Of a stretch of 32,074 nucleotides of DNA, positions 23,611 to 31,535 are shown piece by piece (position 1 is the stretch's first letter; every line of letters starts with the position of its first letter). The notes beneath the pieces are model-generated. The model was not told the origin of the DNA. It ran no database searches and saw only the letters and a list, made by a program, of their open reading frames with translations. The position numbers were made by a program, and so were the translations under genes. The DNA is from Dehalococcoidia bacterium (GTDB lineage Bacteria; Chloroflexota; Dehalococcoidia; Dehalococcoidales; RBG-16-60-22), in assembly GCA_011192005.1 (NCBI GenBank), contig DUFB01000064.1:16394-48467 (forward strand). The letters are read 5' to 3'.

Positions 23611-23678
23611 CAGAACACTGGTATTGATAGGGTTATCATAGTATACCAGACCTTAAAGGAATTTGAAAATCCTCGGGA

Positions 23679-24398
23679 CTATGAATCCAGAAGACTATTA
23701 ACCTGGCTTTTTCTTAATATTTTTACTGCTCCTTCTTTGAGCTCGCCGATGTAAAGATTACCGATGCGTATACGCTTCAGAGACAGGACGGGTTTTTTTA
23801 TATGCTCGAACATCCGGCGTATCTGTCTCTTCCTGCCCTCGTGGATGGTTATGCTGTAGTTATAAGGCGGTGAGTTTACGGGCTTAACCTTGGCCGGATG
23901 TGTCATGCCATCTTCCAGCCTGATACCATTCTTGAGTTTATGTATTTCATCTGCGGCAAGGACTCCCTTTATCTCGACCAGGTATTCCTTTTCATGCTCG
24001 AACCGCGGGTGAGTGAGCCTGTAGGTAAGGTCGCCGTCGTTGGTAAGTAAAACCAGGCCGGTGCTGTCTTCATCCAGCCTTCCGACCGGATACAGCCTCA
24101 GGTGATGATACTTCTCCGGTAGCAAATCAATAACCGTCCGGCGTCCTTTTTCATCGGAGGTGGTGGATATGACACCTTTGGGCTTGTTGAGCACCAGATA
24201 AACCGTTTCCTTCGGGTTCAGGTCAACTGCTTTACCATCGACGATGATATTGTCGGTAGCAGGATTGATGATATGGTTGAAATTCTCGATTACCTCACCG
24301 TTAACGGTAACCTTACCCTGTTTTATGGCGTCAGTCATGCGACGACGCGAGCCGATACCGTAACGGGTAAGAACTTTGAGAAGCGGTCTGGTAACCAT
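23679..24398 (-). CDS. rRNA pseudouridine synthase, RluB/RsuA family
   Basis: Changes uridine to pseudouridine in rRNA. 239 residues: an N-terminal S4 RNA-binding domain (about 5-60: KVLTRYGIGSRRRMTDAIKQGKVTVNG), then the catalytic domain with LVLNKPKGVIST and PVGRLDEDSTGLVLLTNDGDL, where Asp109 of GRLD is the nucleophile. The C-terminal HEGRKRQIRRMFEHI is the family's conserved basic motif. It is closest to RluB (23S) in shape, but RsuA-type (16S) activity cannot be excluded. It lies 20 bases downstream of the molybdopterin oxidoreductase gene, an unlikely functional partner, so the shared transcript is probably incidental. Confidence 0.93.
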   Translation of the reverse strand: MVTRPLLKVLTRYGIGSRRRMTDAIKQGKVTVNGEVIENFNHIINPATDNIIVDGKAVDLNPKETVYLVLNKPKGVISTTSDEKGRRTVIDLLPEKYHHLRLYPVGRLDEDSTGLVLLTNDGDLTYRLTHPRFEHEKEYLVEIKGVLAADEIHKLKNGIRLEDGMTHPAKVKPVNSPPYNYSITIHEGRKRQIRRMFEHIKKPVLSLKRIRIGNLYIGELKEGAVKILRKSQVNSLLDS

Positions 24399-24418
24399 AT
24401 CGTCTCCCGTTATCTCCG

Positions 24419-26482
24419 TCAGCCCCTGGTAACCTGGCAGAGGAATGACTTCAAGGGCAGGAATCCGGAAATGGGGTCGAGGCTCTTGTCATCGACGAGT
24501 TCATTGACATTGGCTTCGTCAGGCCAGTGGTGGGGTAACGAAACAACACCCTTCAATATGGTATCGGTCACATTCGCTTTCATCGTAATTGTGTTCCTTG
24601 GAGAGCTGATTTTTACCGTATCACCAGTTTTTATACCGCGGGGCGCGGCATCAGCGGGATTGATATCCACAAGGGGCTCTGGCATTAACTGGCGTAGTTG
24701 CTTTATGTTGCGGAACTGGGAGTGAGTATAAGCCATCACCCTGGCGCCGGAAGTAATTACCAGCGGGTAGTCCCTGGCAAGGTCGGGGCGACTTACCGGG
24801 CTTTCAGCGGATTCCCGGTATACGGGGAGAGGGTCGAGGCCGTGCTCAGCTAATACTGAGGAGGCAATTTCCACCTTGCCGGAGGGGGTCTCAAATCCCG
24901 CTTTTTCGTAGGATTTTTCCCCAGGGGGCGAGAACGATGATGGTATACCCTCTGGTTTTTGCTGTAGATCTTTGTATGTAATTTTCACCGGCTCCAGGAT
25001 GTGATTGACGCATTTCTCGAAGTCGCCGTTCCAGAACAAATCGCCGAAGCCCAGGCGTTCCGCCAGAGCCGAGTATATTTGCCACTCTGTCCAGCTTTCC
25101 CCAAGCGGCTCTATCGCGGGTTCTATCAATTTTGTATAACCCTGGTGATCGGCCAGCAAAATAGGCCTCTCCAGCCATGAAGCTACCGGGAGGACGATAT
25201 CGGCGAGTCCGGTCCCGGCGGTCTGGAAGTATTCGGTAACGGCAATGAAATCGAGTTTCTTGAAAGCATCGACCATACGGCTGGTGTTGCCGAAAAACTG
25301 CGCACACAGTCCCGCCGAGAAGACGGCTTTTACGGGATAGGGCTGGCCGCTTTCAATCTGGTCGACGATGGCATTGGACTGCATTTCACGATACCGTTTG
25401 GTCCATATCGGGAATTTCTGCGAGCCTATTCCCGGAGGCATGTTCTCCACGCGTTCGTGGAGGGTGATATCATTAATTTTTGTCACCGACAGAGATCCGG
25501 GTCGGTTCCCGCCAGCAATATCGATGTTGCCGGTGATAGCGGCCAGCAGTATTACGGCGCGGTGATTCTGCACTCCGTTGGAATGGTGGGTGGTACTGTT
25601 GCCGCTGAGGTGTAATTTTGCCGGTTTCTCCGAGGCGTACATTATTGCCGCCTCCTTGATCTTGGCGGCAGGTACCCAGGTTATCTTTTCGACATGTTCT
25701 GGGGTATATTCCTCGACGAGCTTCTGTAATTCACCGAAACCTACCGTCCATTTTTCCAGGAATTGCCGGTCATGGAGATTCTCCTTGATGATAACGTTCA
25801 TCATGCCGAGAGCCAGGGCACCGTCGGTGCCGGGTCGGGGTTGGAGATATATATCGGCTCTGGAAGCTATAGTGGTGCGGCGCGGGTCGACCACAATCAG
25901 CTTTAGCCCCCGGTTGCGGGCTTCCAGGTTATCCGGCCAGGCAACCCCGGATGATATCACGGCGGCTCCCCATATCAGCTTGCATTTGGTCTCCGGTTCA
26001 ACAGAGGAGCTCAATCCCGCCATATAGGAGTAATTGTCACCGTAGGTGAGATTGGATGCTATCCAGGTGCCGGAAAAGCAGTTGCTGCTCTCGGTGCAGT
26101 AGTTTGGCGAACCGAAGGCATGAGTGAGACGGTGGAAATAGGGACGGGGCTCCTTGGTGTAAGCCACCCAGAAGACTACCGATTCCGGCCCGTAATTATC
26201 CTTGACTTTCTGTAAATTTATCGCGATTGTGTCCAAGGCTTCGTCCCAGGAGATCCGTGTAAAAGAGCCGTTGCCACGGTCACCAGTACGTTTCAACGGA
26301 TACTTAAGGCGGTCAGGATGATATACGAAATCAAGCTGGGCTTTCCAGCGAGGACAATGAGCCAACCTGCTATTGGCAATATCGATTTTAACCGCTCTTC
26401 CGTTCTTCACGTGAACCCGGGTAGGGCAGGTATAGGTGCACATGTAGCATATTCCATCTTTCACAATCTCATTCTCAGCCAT
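24419..26482 (-). CDS. Molybdopterin-dependent oxidoreductase, bis-MGD catalytic subunit
   Basis: 687 residues of the DMSO-reductase superfamily. The N-terminus ICYMCTYTCPTR provides Cys12, Cys15 and Cys19, and Cys43 completes the [4Fe-4S] motif. Lys and basic residues after it fit electron transfer to the cofactor. The segment GSPNYCTESSNCFSG holds Cys135, the likely molybdenum or tungsten ligand. NSTTHHSNGVQNHRA, LSGN and the C-terminal dinucleotide-binding domain (ITSGARVMAYTHSQFRN, INPADAAPRGIKTGD) follow. There is no twin-arginine signal, so the enzyme should be cytoplasmic. No FeS or membrane subunit gene is nearby, so it may act alone, as in acetylene hydratase-like or hydroxytransferase-type enzymes. 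Substrate unknown. It is divergent from rsfS; a TGATATAGT box lies about 55 bases upstream of the start. Confidence 0.92.
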   Translation of the reverse strand: MAENEIVKDGICYMCTYTCPTRVHVKNGRAVKIDIANSRLAHCPRWKAQLDFVYHPDRLKYPLKRTGDRGNGSFTRISWDEALDTIAINLQKVKDNYGPESVVFWVAYTKEPRPYFHRLTHAFGSPNYCTESSNCFSGTWIASNLTYGDNYSYMAGLSSSVEPETKCKLIWGAAVISSGVAWPDNLEARNRGLKLIVVDPRRTTIASRADIYLQPRPGTDGALALGMMNVIIKENLHDRQFLEKWTVGFGELQKLVEEYTPEHVEKITWVPAAKIKEAAIMYASEKPAKLHLSGNSTTHHSNGVQNHRAVILLAAITGNIDIAGGNRPGSLSVTKINDITLHERVENMPPGIGSQKFPIWTKRYREMQSNAIVDQIESGQPYPVKAVFSAGLCAQFFGNTSRMVDAFKKLDFIAVTEYFQTAGTGLADIVLPVASWLERPILLADHQGYTKLIEPAIEPLGESWTEWQIYSALAERLGFGDLFWNGDFEKCVNHILEPVKITYKDLQQKPEGIPSSFSPPGEKSYEKAGFETPSGKVEIASSVLAEHGLDPLPVYRESAESPVSRPDLARDYPLVITSGARVMAYTHSQFRNIKQLRQLMPEPLVDINPADAAPRGIKTGDTVKISSPRNTITMKANVTDTILKGVVSLPHHWPDEANVNELVDDKSLDPISGFLPLKSFLCQVTRG

Positions 26483-26591
26483 GATATTTCAAGTTTCCTT
26501 CCTTTAGAGATGATTGAGATAACCTTTCTGTTGCCTTCTCTTACTATATCAGATTCATCGTATTCGATAAAATCAGGCTTTGGTCTTGGTA

Positions 26592-26600
26592 TGATATAAT
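26592..26600 (+). promoter_or_regulatory. Extended -10 promoter of rsfS
   Basis: TGATATAAT is a perfect TGN plus TATAAT. A start near 26607 leaves a leader of about 27 bases with AGGGG at 26620-26625, eight bases before the proposed CTG start. No good -35 is seen, as expected for an extended -10. Confidence 0.5.
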
Positions 26601-26633
26601 AACTAGGTATAGATATTTATAGGGGTTAGTAGT

Positions 26634-26978
26634 CTGAAAGGGATAGATATAGCCCGCAGGGCTGTGGAGATAGCCAGCGAGAAACAGGCCAGCAATATCG
26701 TGTTGCTGGACGTGCGTGAAATCTGCACTTTTAGCGATTATTTTGTAATCTGCTCCGGTGATAACGAGCGGCAGATACGGACAATCTATGAGGATATTGA
26801 ACAGAGCTTGAAGAAAGATAACGAAATTACTCACCACAATGAGGGTTCGGTTGATTCCGGATGGCTTTTACTTGATTACGGCGATGTTATCGTGCATATA
26901 TTCTCAGAGGAAGAGCGGGATTATTACCGGCTCGATGAGCTCTGGCGGGACGCCCGTCCGGTTATCAGGATACAGTAG
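26634..26978 (+). CDS. rsfS: Ribosome silencing factor RsfS, probable CTG start
   Basis: RsfS binds L14 on the large subunit and blocks subunit joining when nutrients are low. About 114 residues. Conserved text: GIDIARRAVEIASEKQASNIVLLD, FSDYFVICSGDN, GSVDSGWLLLDYGDVIVHIF and DYYRLDELW. The family N-terminus extends before the first standard start (GTG 26664), which would delete part of helix 1. Upstream in frame there is no ATG, GTG or TTG, but CTG at 26634 lies eight bases after AGGGG and gives LKGIDIARR, matching the family. I therefore propose CTG 26634; GTG 26664 would give 104 residues. It converges with ndk, nine bases between stops. Confidence 0.85.
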   Translation: MKGIDIARRAVEIASEKQASNIVLLDVREICTFSDYFVICSGDNERQIRTIYEDIEQSLKKDNEITHHNEGSVDSGWLLLDYGDVIVHIFSEEERDYYRLDELWRDARPVIRIQ

Positions 26979-26987
26979 TATCAATTA

Positions 26988-27404
26988 TTAGTCGAATATT
27001 TCCTTACTGGTAAAGAAAATCCCGATTTCTTTTACCGCGTTTTCCGGTGAATCAGAGGCATGCGTCGAGTTACGCTGGATATCCAGTCCGAAGTCCTTTC
27101 GTATCGTTCCTTCTGCGGCTTTAGCCGGGTCGGTGGCACCCATTAACTCGCGAATTCTTACGACGGCATTATCACCGGCGAAGACAGCCGCGACTATCGG
27201 CGTGGAGATAATATAGTCCACCAGGTCCCCGAAGAATGGTTTATCTCTATGGATGGCATAATGCTGTTCGGCGAGGGCTCTGTCCATATGGAGCATTCTC
27301 AGAGCGACCATTTTAAGTCCGGCGCTCTCAAGCCGGCTCAATATTTCCGTAGCCAGTCTTCTCTCCATCGCATCAGGTTTTATCAGGACCAGTGACTTTT
27401 CCAT
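26988..27404 (-). CDS. ndk: Nucleoside diphosphate kinase
   Basis: Transfers the terminal phosphate between nucleoside tri- and diphosphates. 138 residues, the normal size. It begins MEKSLVLIKPDAMERR (Lys9 conserved) and contains RNSTHASDSPENA with the phosphorylated His115. GVVDYIIS-type and MGATDPAKAAEGTIRKDFG motifs are as in the family. The AAGGGG before the ATG at 27404 is nine bases away. It is the last gene of the thiL-thioesterase-HAD-ndk run on this strand, 30 bases after the HAD gene. Confidence 0.97.
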   Translation of the reverse strand: MEKSLVLIKPDAMERRLATEILSRLESAGLKMVALRMLHMDRALAEQHYAIHRDKPFFGDLVDYIISTPIVAAVFAGDNAVVRIRELMGATDPAKAAEGTIRKDFGLDIQRNSTHASDSPENAVKEIGIFFTSKEIFD

Positions 27405-27434
27405 AATAAGAATCCCCTTATTTCTTTCAGTAAT

Positions 27435-28103
27435 TTATTCTTTACCGTAGAGTCCGGAAAGGTCATCGACACTGACCGATTCCAGTGATGCCACGATAAG
27501 GTCGGCTTCGTTAAGCATGGCTTGGGGGTGGCTATTAGCCACGGCAATGCACTTCATCCCGGCCTGCTTGGCGCCGGCTATCCCCGCGATAGCGTCCTCG
27601 ATGACGACACAGCCAGAGGGTTCAACATTGAGTTTTTCCGCGGCCAGGAGGAAAATCTGGGGACTCGGTTTGCCCTCGGTGACTTCCCGCCCGCAGGCTA
27701 TGGCATTGAAGTATCCCTCAATCCCCAGGCCTTCAGTGATAATCCTAACGTTCTCCGGCGGTGCCGAAGAGGCTATCGCCGACTTTATCCCGTGTTCCCG
27801 TAAGGATGCGAGCAGTTCGATGGCTCCCGGCAGTGCCTCGATATTATCGGCGACGAGTCGGCGGTAGGTTTTCTCTTTCTTATCGGCAATAGCCTCGAGA
27901 GCATCCTGTGATATATCACTGTTTACCGTATCCCGGATTATGGTATCATTCCGCTGCCCGAAATGCCTCATAAAATGTTCTTCAGTGAATTCTATGCCCA
28001 TTTGAGAAAAGACGTCCTGCCAGGCACGACAGTGGTAAATGCCCGTATCGGCAATAACACCATCGAGGTCCCAGAGTACCGCCTGGAGATGGTTATCAGA
28101 CAT
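27435..28103 (-). CDS. HAD-superfamily phosphatase / phosphoglucomutase-like
   Basis: 222 residues of the HAD subfamily IA. Motif I is WDLDGVIADT with Asp12 (nucleophile) and Asp14. Motif II is the Ser/Thr of AIASSAPP, motif III the Lys of EGKPSPQIF, and motif IV VVIEDAIAGIAGAKQAGM with the acidic pair. The helical cap (about 20-90) has RAWQDVFSQMGIEF and H-F-G-Q-R-N, in the pattern of beta-phosphoglucomutases and related phosphatases. The exact substrate is unknown. Its start overlaps the end of the thioesterase gene by eight bases, which indicates coupled translation. Confidence 0.9.
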   Translation of the reverse strand: MSDNHLQAVLWDLDGVIADTGIYHCRAWQDVFSQMGIEFTEEHFMRHFGQRNDTIIRDTVNSDISQDALEAIADKKEKTYRRLVADNIEALPGAIELLASLREHGIKSAIASSAPPENVRIITEGLGIEGYFNAIACGREVTEGKPSPQIFLLAAEKLNVEPSGCVVIEDAIAGIAGAKQAGMKCIAVANSHPQAMLNEADLIVASLESVSVDDLSGLYGKE

Positions 28104-28563
28104 GCCTCTTGCTCTCCCTGACTATATCTTTCTTACTGGTCTCGTTCTCGGCGATGAACTGCTTGGCGGTGCTTTCGGCGATAACGGTACCGTCCTTCAG
28201 GTATACTTTTCCTTCGGTCTCGATGAGTTTCTTGCGGTGCCGGACTATGCGGGCGGTTACGACCAGCGGCTCTTCTACTTTCACCGGTTGCCTTAGCCTG
28301 ATGCTGATACTCGCAGTCAGGCAGGTGTTACCCGTGGCATAGGCTACATTATTCATTACTTCGTCCAGCAGGCATCCCAGGATACCGCCATGGAGAAGCC
28401 CGGGCCATCCCTGGTGGGTTTTATCAGGTGTAAATTCGGTACGGAGAGTATCTCCGTCTCTGGTAAACTTCAGTTTGAGCCCGATGGGATTATTCATGCC
28501 ACACCCGAAACACAGACCTTCATCAAGGTCGGCATTTAGGATTACTTTCGGTATGGATACCAT
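28096..28563 (-). CDS. PaaI-type hotdog thioesterase
   Basis: 155 residues of the hotdog fold, acting on acyl-CoA thioesters. Visible: CFGCGMNNPIGLKLKF near the N-terminus (a short cysteine-glycine motif common in this branch), HQGWPGLLHGGILGCLLDEVM, the catalytic helix with H-G-G and an acidic residue, and ASISIRLRQPVKVEEPL. The C-terminal tail (about 130-155) is charged. The substrate is unknown. It lies 28 bases after thiL and overlaps the HAD gene by eight bases. Confidence 0.9.
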   Translation of the reverse strand: MVSIPKVILNADLDEGLCFGCGMNNPIGLKLKFTRDGDTLRTEFTPDKTHQGWPGLLHGGILGCLLDEVMNNVAYATGNTCLTASISIRLRQPVKVEEPLVVTARIVRHRKKLIETEGKVYLKDGTVIAESTAKQFIAENETSKKDIVRESKRHV

Positions 28564-28591
28564 GAGTTGTCTCCATTTCTTAGCTTGTTAA

Positions 28592-29593
28592 TTACCGTTT
28601 TCTAAAATGTTCCCAGCCTGATTGACGTATTTTTACAGGATTACCACTACTGTCGAACAGTCTGATTTCGCCGGGGTTACCCCCGGTTATTTCCCCGACG
28701 ACGGTTATCGGGCAGGGTGATTCTGCCTGTATTCTGGTAATGTGATCAGAATCACCGGTAAAAAGCAATTCGTAATCTTCACCACCAGTAAGTGCCATCT
28801 CCAGCGCCTTATCACCGAAAACCTGCCTGACAGGGGGAAGAACCGGCAGTCGGTCAACGTCGATCCTGGCGCTGACGCGGCTCATCTCGCAGATATGACG
28901 CAAATCGACGAGGAAACCGTCGCTGATATCAATAGCGGTCCTAATGCCGTGCCCGACCAGTAATTGTCCTTCGGCAAGACGTGGAGTCGGTTTATTAATG
29001 GATTCTCTAAGAGAAGTGGCTATTTCAGCTGATGGGCTGAGTCCGCGGGAAAGCATTTCCAGTCCTGCTGCGGCACCTCCGAGGTGACCGGTCACGGCGA
29101 TGGCATCGCCGGGCCTGGCGTTGGAGCGAAGTAGCAGGGCGTCTTGTTCCGTGCCGAAAACGGTAACCGTAATCATAACCACCGGTGAACTGCAGGTATC
29201 TCCACCAGCCAGACTCACCCCGTATCTTTTACCAAGCTCAATCATCCCTCTGTATAGAGAAGAAACGTCATCCACTTCCGTATTATCGGGCAAACCCAGT
29301 GAAACCAGGGCGTATTCGGGGGTGCCGCCCATGGCGGCAATATCGCTGAGATTAACCGCCAGCGATTTCCAGCCCAGCTCTTCCCATGATGTGGTGTCCA
29401 GTGAAAAATGGATGTTCTCAATTAGGGAATCGACCGTAGCCAGTTGTGTCCGGTTCTTCCCCTGCCAGGCGGCGGCATCATCGCCGATGCCCACCAGAAA
29501 CGGAGGGTAGCCGGGCTGACCATCCTGAGCTTCGGCAATCATTTTTGCCAGGAGGTCAATCAGTCCGAATTCGCCCAGTTCGGATACTTTCAC
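28592..29593 (-). CDS. thiL: Thiamine-monophosphate kinase (ThiL)
   Basis: Phosphorylates thiamine monophosphate to the active diphosphate with ATP. 333 residues, normal. Begins MKVSELGEFGLIDLLAKM; VGIGDDAAAW is the Mg-ATP motif; DSLIENIHFSLDTTSWEELGWKSLAVNLSDIAAMGG, RYGVSLAGGDTCSS, AIDISDGFLVDL and LTGGEDYELLF are all ThiL signatures. Start: GTG 29593. No ribosome site is present; TGGTATAAT (29601-29609 on this strand) ends seven bases before the GTG, so the message is probably leaderless. It is the first gene of a four-gene run. No other thiamine gene is in the window. Confidence 0.96.
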   Translation of the reverse strand: MKVSELGEFGLIDLLAKMIAEAQDGQPGYPPFLVGIGDDAAAWQGKNRTQLATVDSLIENIHFSLDTTSWEELGWKSLAVNLSDIAAMGGTPEYALVSLGLPDNTEVDDVSSLYRGMIELGKRYGVSLAGGDTCSSPVVMITVTVFGTEQDALLLRSNARPGDAIAVTGHLGGAAAGLEMLSRGLSPSAEIATSLRESINKPTPRLAEGQLLVGHGIRTAIDISDGFLVDLRHICEMSRVSARIDVDRLPVLPPVRQVFGDKALEMALTGGEDYELLFTGDSDHITRIQAESPCPITVVGEITGGNPGEIRLFDSSGNPVKIRQSGWEHFRKR

Positions 29594-29600
29594 AGGTAGA

Positions 29601-29609
29601 ATTATACCA
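29601..29609 (-). promoter_or_regulatory. Extended -10 box of thiL, leaderless layout
   Basis: Read on the minus strand the sequence is TGG-TATAAT, seven bases before the GTG start. This is a perfect -10 hexamer with TGN, placing the expected transcription start at the start codon. Confidence 0.5.
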
Positions 29610-29681
29610 TATCCGTATTTGAACTCACTATCAGATGGGCTGTTGACGGGCGTGAATTGTTTTTAGAATTATATAAAAGGA

Positions 29682-29703
29682 GAGTCCCGATTTCTCGGGA
29701 CTC
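29682..29703 (-). terminator. Terminator hairpin after the small membrane protein gene
   Basis: A perfect nine-pair stem (GAGTCCCGA with TCGGGACTC) around a four-base loop lies 28 bases beyond the stop of the minus-strand gene 29732-29968. On the minus strand it is followed by TCCTTTTATAT; on the plus strand by AATGCGGTTTTTG, so it could work on both strands. Confidence 0.65.
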
Positions 29704-29731
29704 AATGCGGTTTTTGTATTATTGGAGGGAA

Positions 29732-29968
29732 TCAGGACTCTTCTTCCACCTCGATGTTAATACGGGATTGCTCCGGTTCCGCTTCTTCGTTGCGTTTCAA
29801 AGCGGGGATACGGACAACAGCGACAAAAAGTCCTACCGAGCCTGCGGCAGCGGCGATAATCCTGTCCGATGCGGCGACGGGAATGAGCCAGGCGAGAATC
29901 AGGAGGATCATTCCCATTATCCCGCATAGTGCCGCGAAAAACATCCTGCGTGAATTTTGCTCTTTCAT
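29732..29968 (-). CDS. Small two-helix membrane protein of unknown function
   Basis: 78 residues. Two hydrophobic stretches (about 10-31, FAALCGIMGMILLILAWLI, and 36-54, DRIIAAAAGSVGLFVAVV), a basic N-terminus and an acidic C-terminal tail rich in Glu (EEAEPEQSRINIEVEEES). The ATG at 29968 has AAGGA upstream. The product is probably an inner-membrane protein with both ends in the cytoplasm by the positive-inside rule. No family is recognised. It is a single gene with its own terminator, divergent from the DedA-like gene. Confidence 0.65.
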   Translation of the reverse strand: MKEQNSRRMFFAALCGIMGMILLILAWLIPVAASDRIIAAAAGSVGLFVAVVRIPALKRNEEAEPEQSRINIEVEEES

Positions 29969-30097
29969 TTTAGTATCCTTGACGGTCTGTCTACACCATA
30001 TATAACGACAAAAGAGTGTGTTGGTTAGGTTTCTGAAGGAATTTTCTCATTATAGCTATGAAGTAGTTGCCTGATAGCTTATAATAGGACTAATACG

Positions 30098-30733
30098 ATG
30101 ACAAACACAGCCTCGAATACCAGAAAATACCTGGCTATCAGCCTGATGGTAGCCATAATCGTCATAAGCATTGGCGGTTCCATTTTAATCATCCAGCACT
30201 GGGAATATGTTGAAAAGCTTCATAAGCATGGCTACTGGGGACTTTTCGTTATCTCAGTGTTCGCCGGTTCCCCGATACCGATACCAACCCCGAGTATGAT
30301 ATTGACCTTTACCCTGGGTAGTATATTGAATCCGTTGCTGGTAGGGCTGGTGGCCGGGTTCGGTAACGGAGTCGGTAATGCTCTGATTTACTGGACGGGC
30401 CAGGGCGGGCATCATTTATTCAGGAGTCTGGTATCTCCCGAGCCGTCGCAAAGTACTCCCCGTACGAGGGTGGGGAGATTTATCAAGAAAATGTCACAGG
30501 TGCCGGAGTTTATTAAGAACAAGGTTTTATGGGCGTTATTTATACTCTCTATCTACCCTAATCCCATCCTCTTACCCCTGATTCTGGGCATGGGGGCAGC
30601 GCGTTACCATTTCTGGAAGTTCTTTCTGGTAATCTGGGCGGGTAAAACCGTACAGAGCCTGATACTCAGCTATCTGGGGTATTACGGATTGCGTTCCCTG
30701 CTACGTTACATGGGCGTATTCGATGTGCCATGA
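30098..30733 (+). CDS. VTT/DedA-like membrane protein
   Basis: 211 residues with about five hydrophobic segments. The region FVISVFAGSPIPIPTPSMILTFTLGSILNPLLVGLVAGFGNGVGNAL corresponds to the re-entrant loop of VTT/SNARE-associated (DedA) proteins, with the conserved G-S-x-x-P-x-P-x-P pattern, and the later FILSIYPNPILLPLILGMGAARYHFWKFF to the second half. DedA proteins are linked to lipid carrier recycling across the membrane. The ATG at 30098 follows TAGGA at nine bases; TATAAT lies at 30080-30085, so the leader would be very short. Neighbours do not reveal the substrate. Confidence 0.8.
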   Translation: MTNTASNTRKYLAISLMVAIIVISIGGSILIIQHWEYVEKLHKHGYWGLFVISVFAGSPIPIPTPSMILTFTLGSILNPLLVGLVAGFGNGVGNALIYWTGQGGHHLFRSLVSPEPSQSTPRTRVGRFIKKMSQVPEFIKNKVLWALFILSIYPNPILLPLILGMGAARYHFWKFFLVIWAGKTVQSLILSYLGYYGLRSLLRYMGVFDVP

Positions 30734-30746
30734 CGGCCTGCGCTCA

Positions 30747-30771
30747 GGGATATGCACTCTTTCCATATCTC
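30747..30771. other. Hairpin between the DedA-like gene and the metallophosphoesterase
   Basis: GGGATATG (30747-30754) pairs with CATATCTC (30764-30771), eight pairs with one G-U, around a nine-base loop. No T run follows on either strand, so it is not a standard terminator. It lies just upstream of the promoter-like box at 30780-30788. Confidence 0.35.
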
Positions 30772-30779
30772 ACCAAAAC

Positions 30780-30788
30780 TGTTATGAT
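30780..30788 (+). promoter_or_regulatory. Extended -10 box of the metallophosphoesterase gene, leaderless layout
   Basis: TGT-TATGAT ends eight bases before the ATG at 30797, with no ribosome site between. TATGAT differs from TATAAT at one position. Confidence 0.42.
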
Positions 30789-30796
30789 ATTGCCAA

Positions 30797-31531
30797 ATGA
30801 GACACGCTATATTAGCGGATATTCATGCCAACATTGAAGCTTTCGTTGCGGTGCTGGACGACATCGCCGAGAAGGGGGATATCGAGGAAATCTGGTGCCT
30901 GGGGGATGTCGTCGGTTATGGGCCCGATCCGCACCGGTGCATAGAAATCCTCCGACAGAGCAACCACGTCTGCATTGCTGGGAACCACGACATGGCGGCT
31001 ATCGGCAGGGTGGAAACAACCTATTTTAATGCCATGGCGGCGAACGCCATACAGTGGACGAGCGGGCAACTGACGCCGAACGATGTAAGATACCTGGAAA
31101 ACCTGCCGGAGACCATCCAGAAGGGAGATTTTACACTGGTGCACGGCAGTCCCATGGAGCCACTCTGGGAGTACGTGATATCGACCGGCATCGCCATCAG
31201 GAATTTTACCTACTTTAAGACCAACTATTGCCTGGTGGGGCACTCACACGTGCCGGCGGCTTTCATGAAGGACAGGGAAACAGGCTGCAAGAACGTGCAG
31301 CTGACGCCGGGCATCGGGCTGGCATTGGGCGATAGCAAGATGATTATCAATCCGGGCGGGGTGGGCCAGCCGCGGGACGGCGACCCCCGTGCCAGCTACG
31401 CCATCTACGACGACGAAATTCAGATGATACATCTGTACCGCGTTCCCTACGATATCGAGACCACGCAGAAGAAAATCATGGAAAGCGGACTGCCGGTGAT
31501 GCTGGCCAGCCGGCTGGAGCAGGGGCGATAG
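30797..31531 (+). CDS. Metallophosphoesterase (YfcE/MJ0936-type)
   Basis: 244 residues, a calcineurin-like phosphoesterase with two metal ions. All blocks are present: ILADIHANIEA (D-x-H), WCLGDVVGYGPDP (G-D), IAGNHDMAA (G-N-H-D), TLVHGSP (H) and VGHSHVP (G-H-x-H), followed by INPGGVGQPRDGDPRASYAIYD. This form occurs widely with unknown natural substrate; phosphodiesters or phosphorylated nucleotides are likely. The gene has no Shine-Dalgarno sequence; TGT-TATGAT lies eight bases before the ATG. It converges with the edge gene, four bases between stops, and its GC content is higher than that gene's. Confidence 0.93.
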   Translation: MRHAILADIHANIEAFVAVLDDIAEKGDIEEIWCLGDVVGYGPDPHRCIEILRQSNHVCIAGNHDMAAIGRVETTYFNAMAANAIQWTSGQLTPNDVRYLENLPETIQKGDFTLVHGSPMEPLWEYVISTGIAIRNFTYFKTNYCLVGHSHVPAAFMKDRETGCKNVQLTPGIGLALGDSKMIINPGGVGQPRDGDPRASYAIYDDEIQMIHLYRVPYDIETTQKKIMESGLPVMLASRLEQGR

Positions 31532-31535
31532 ATAG

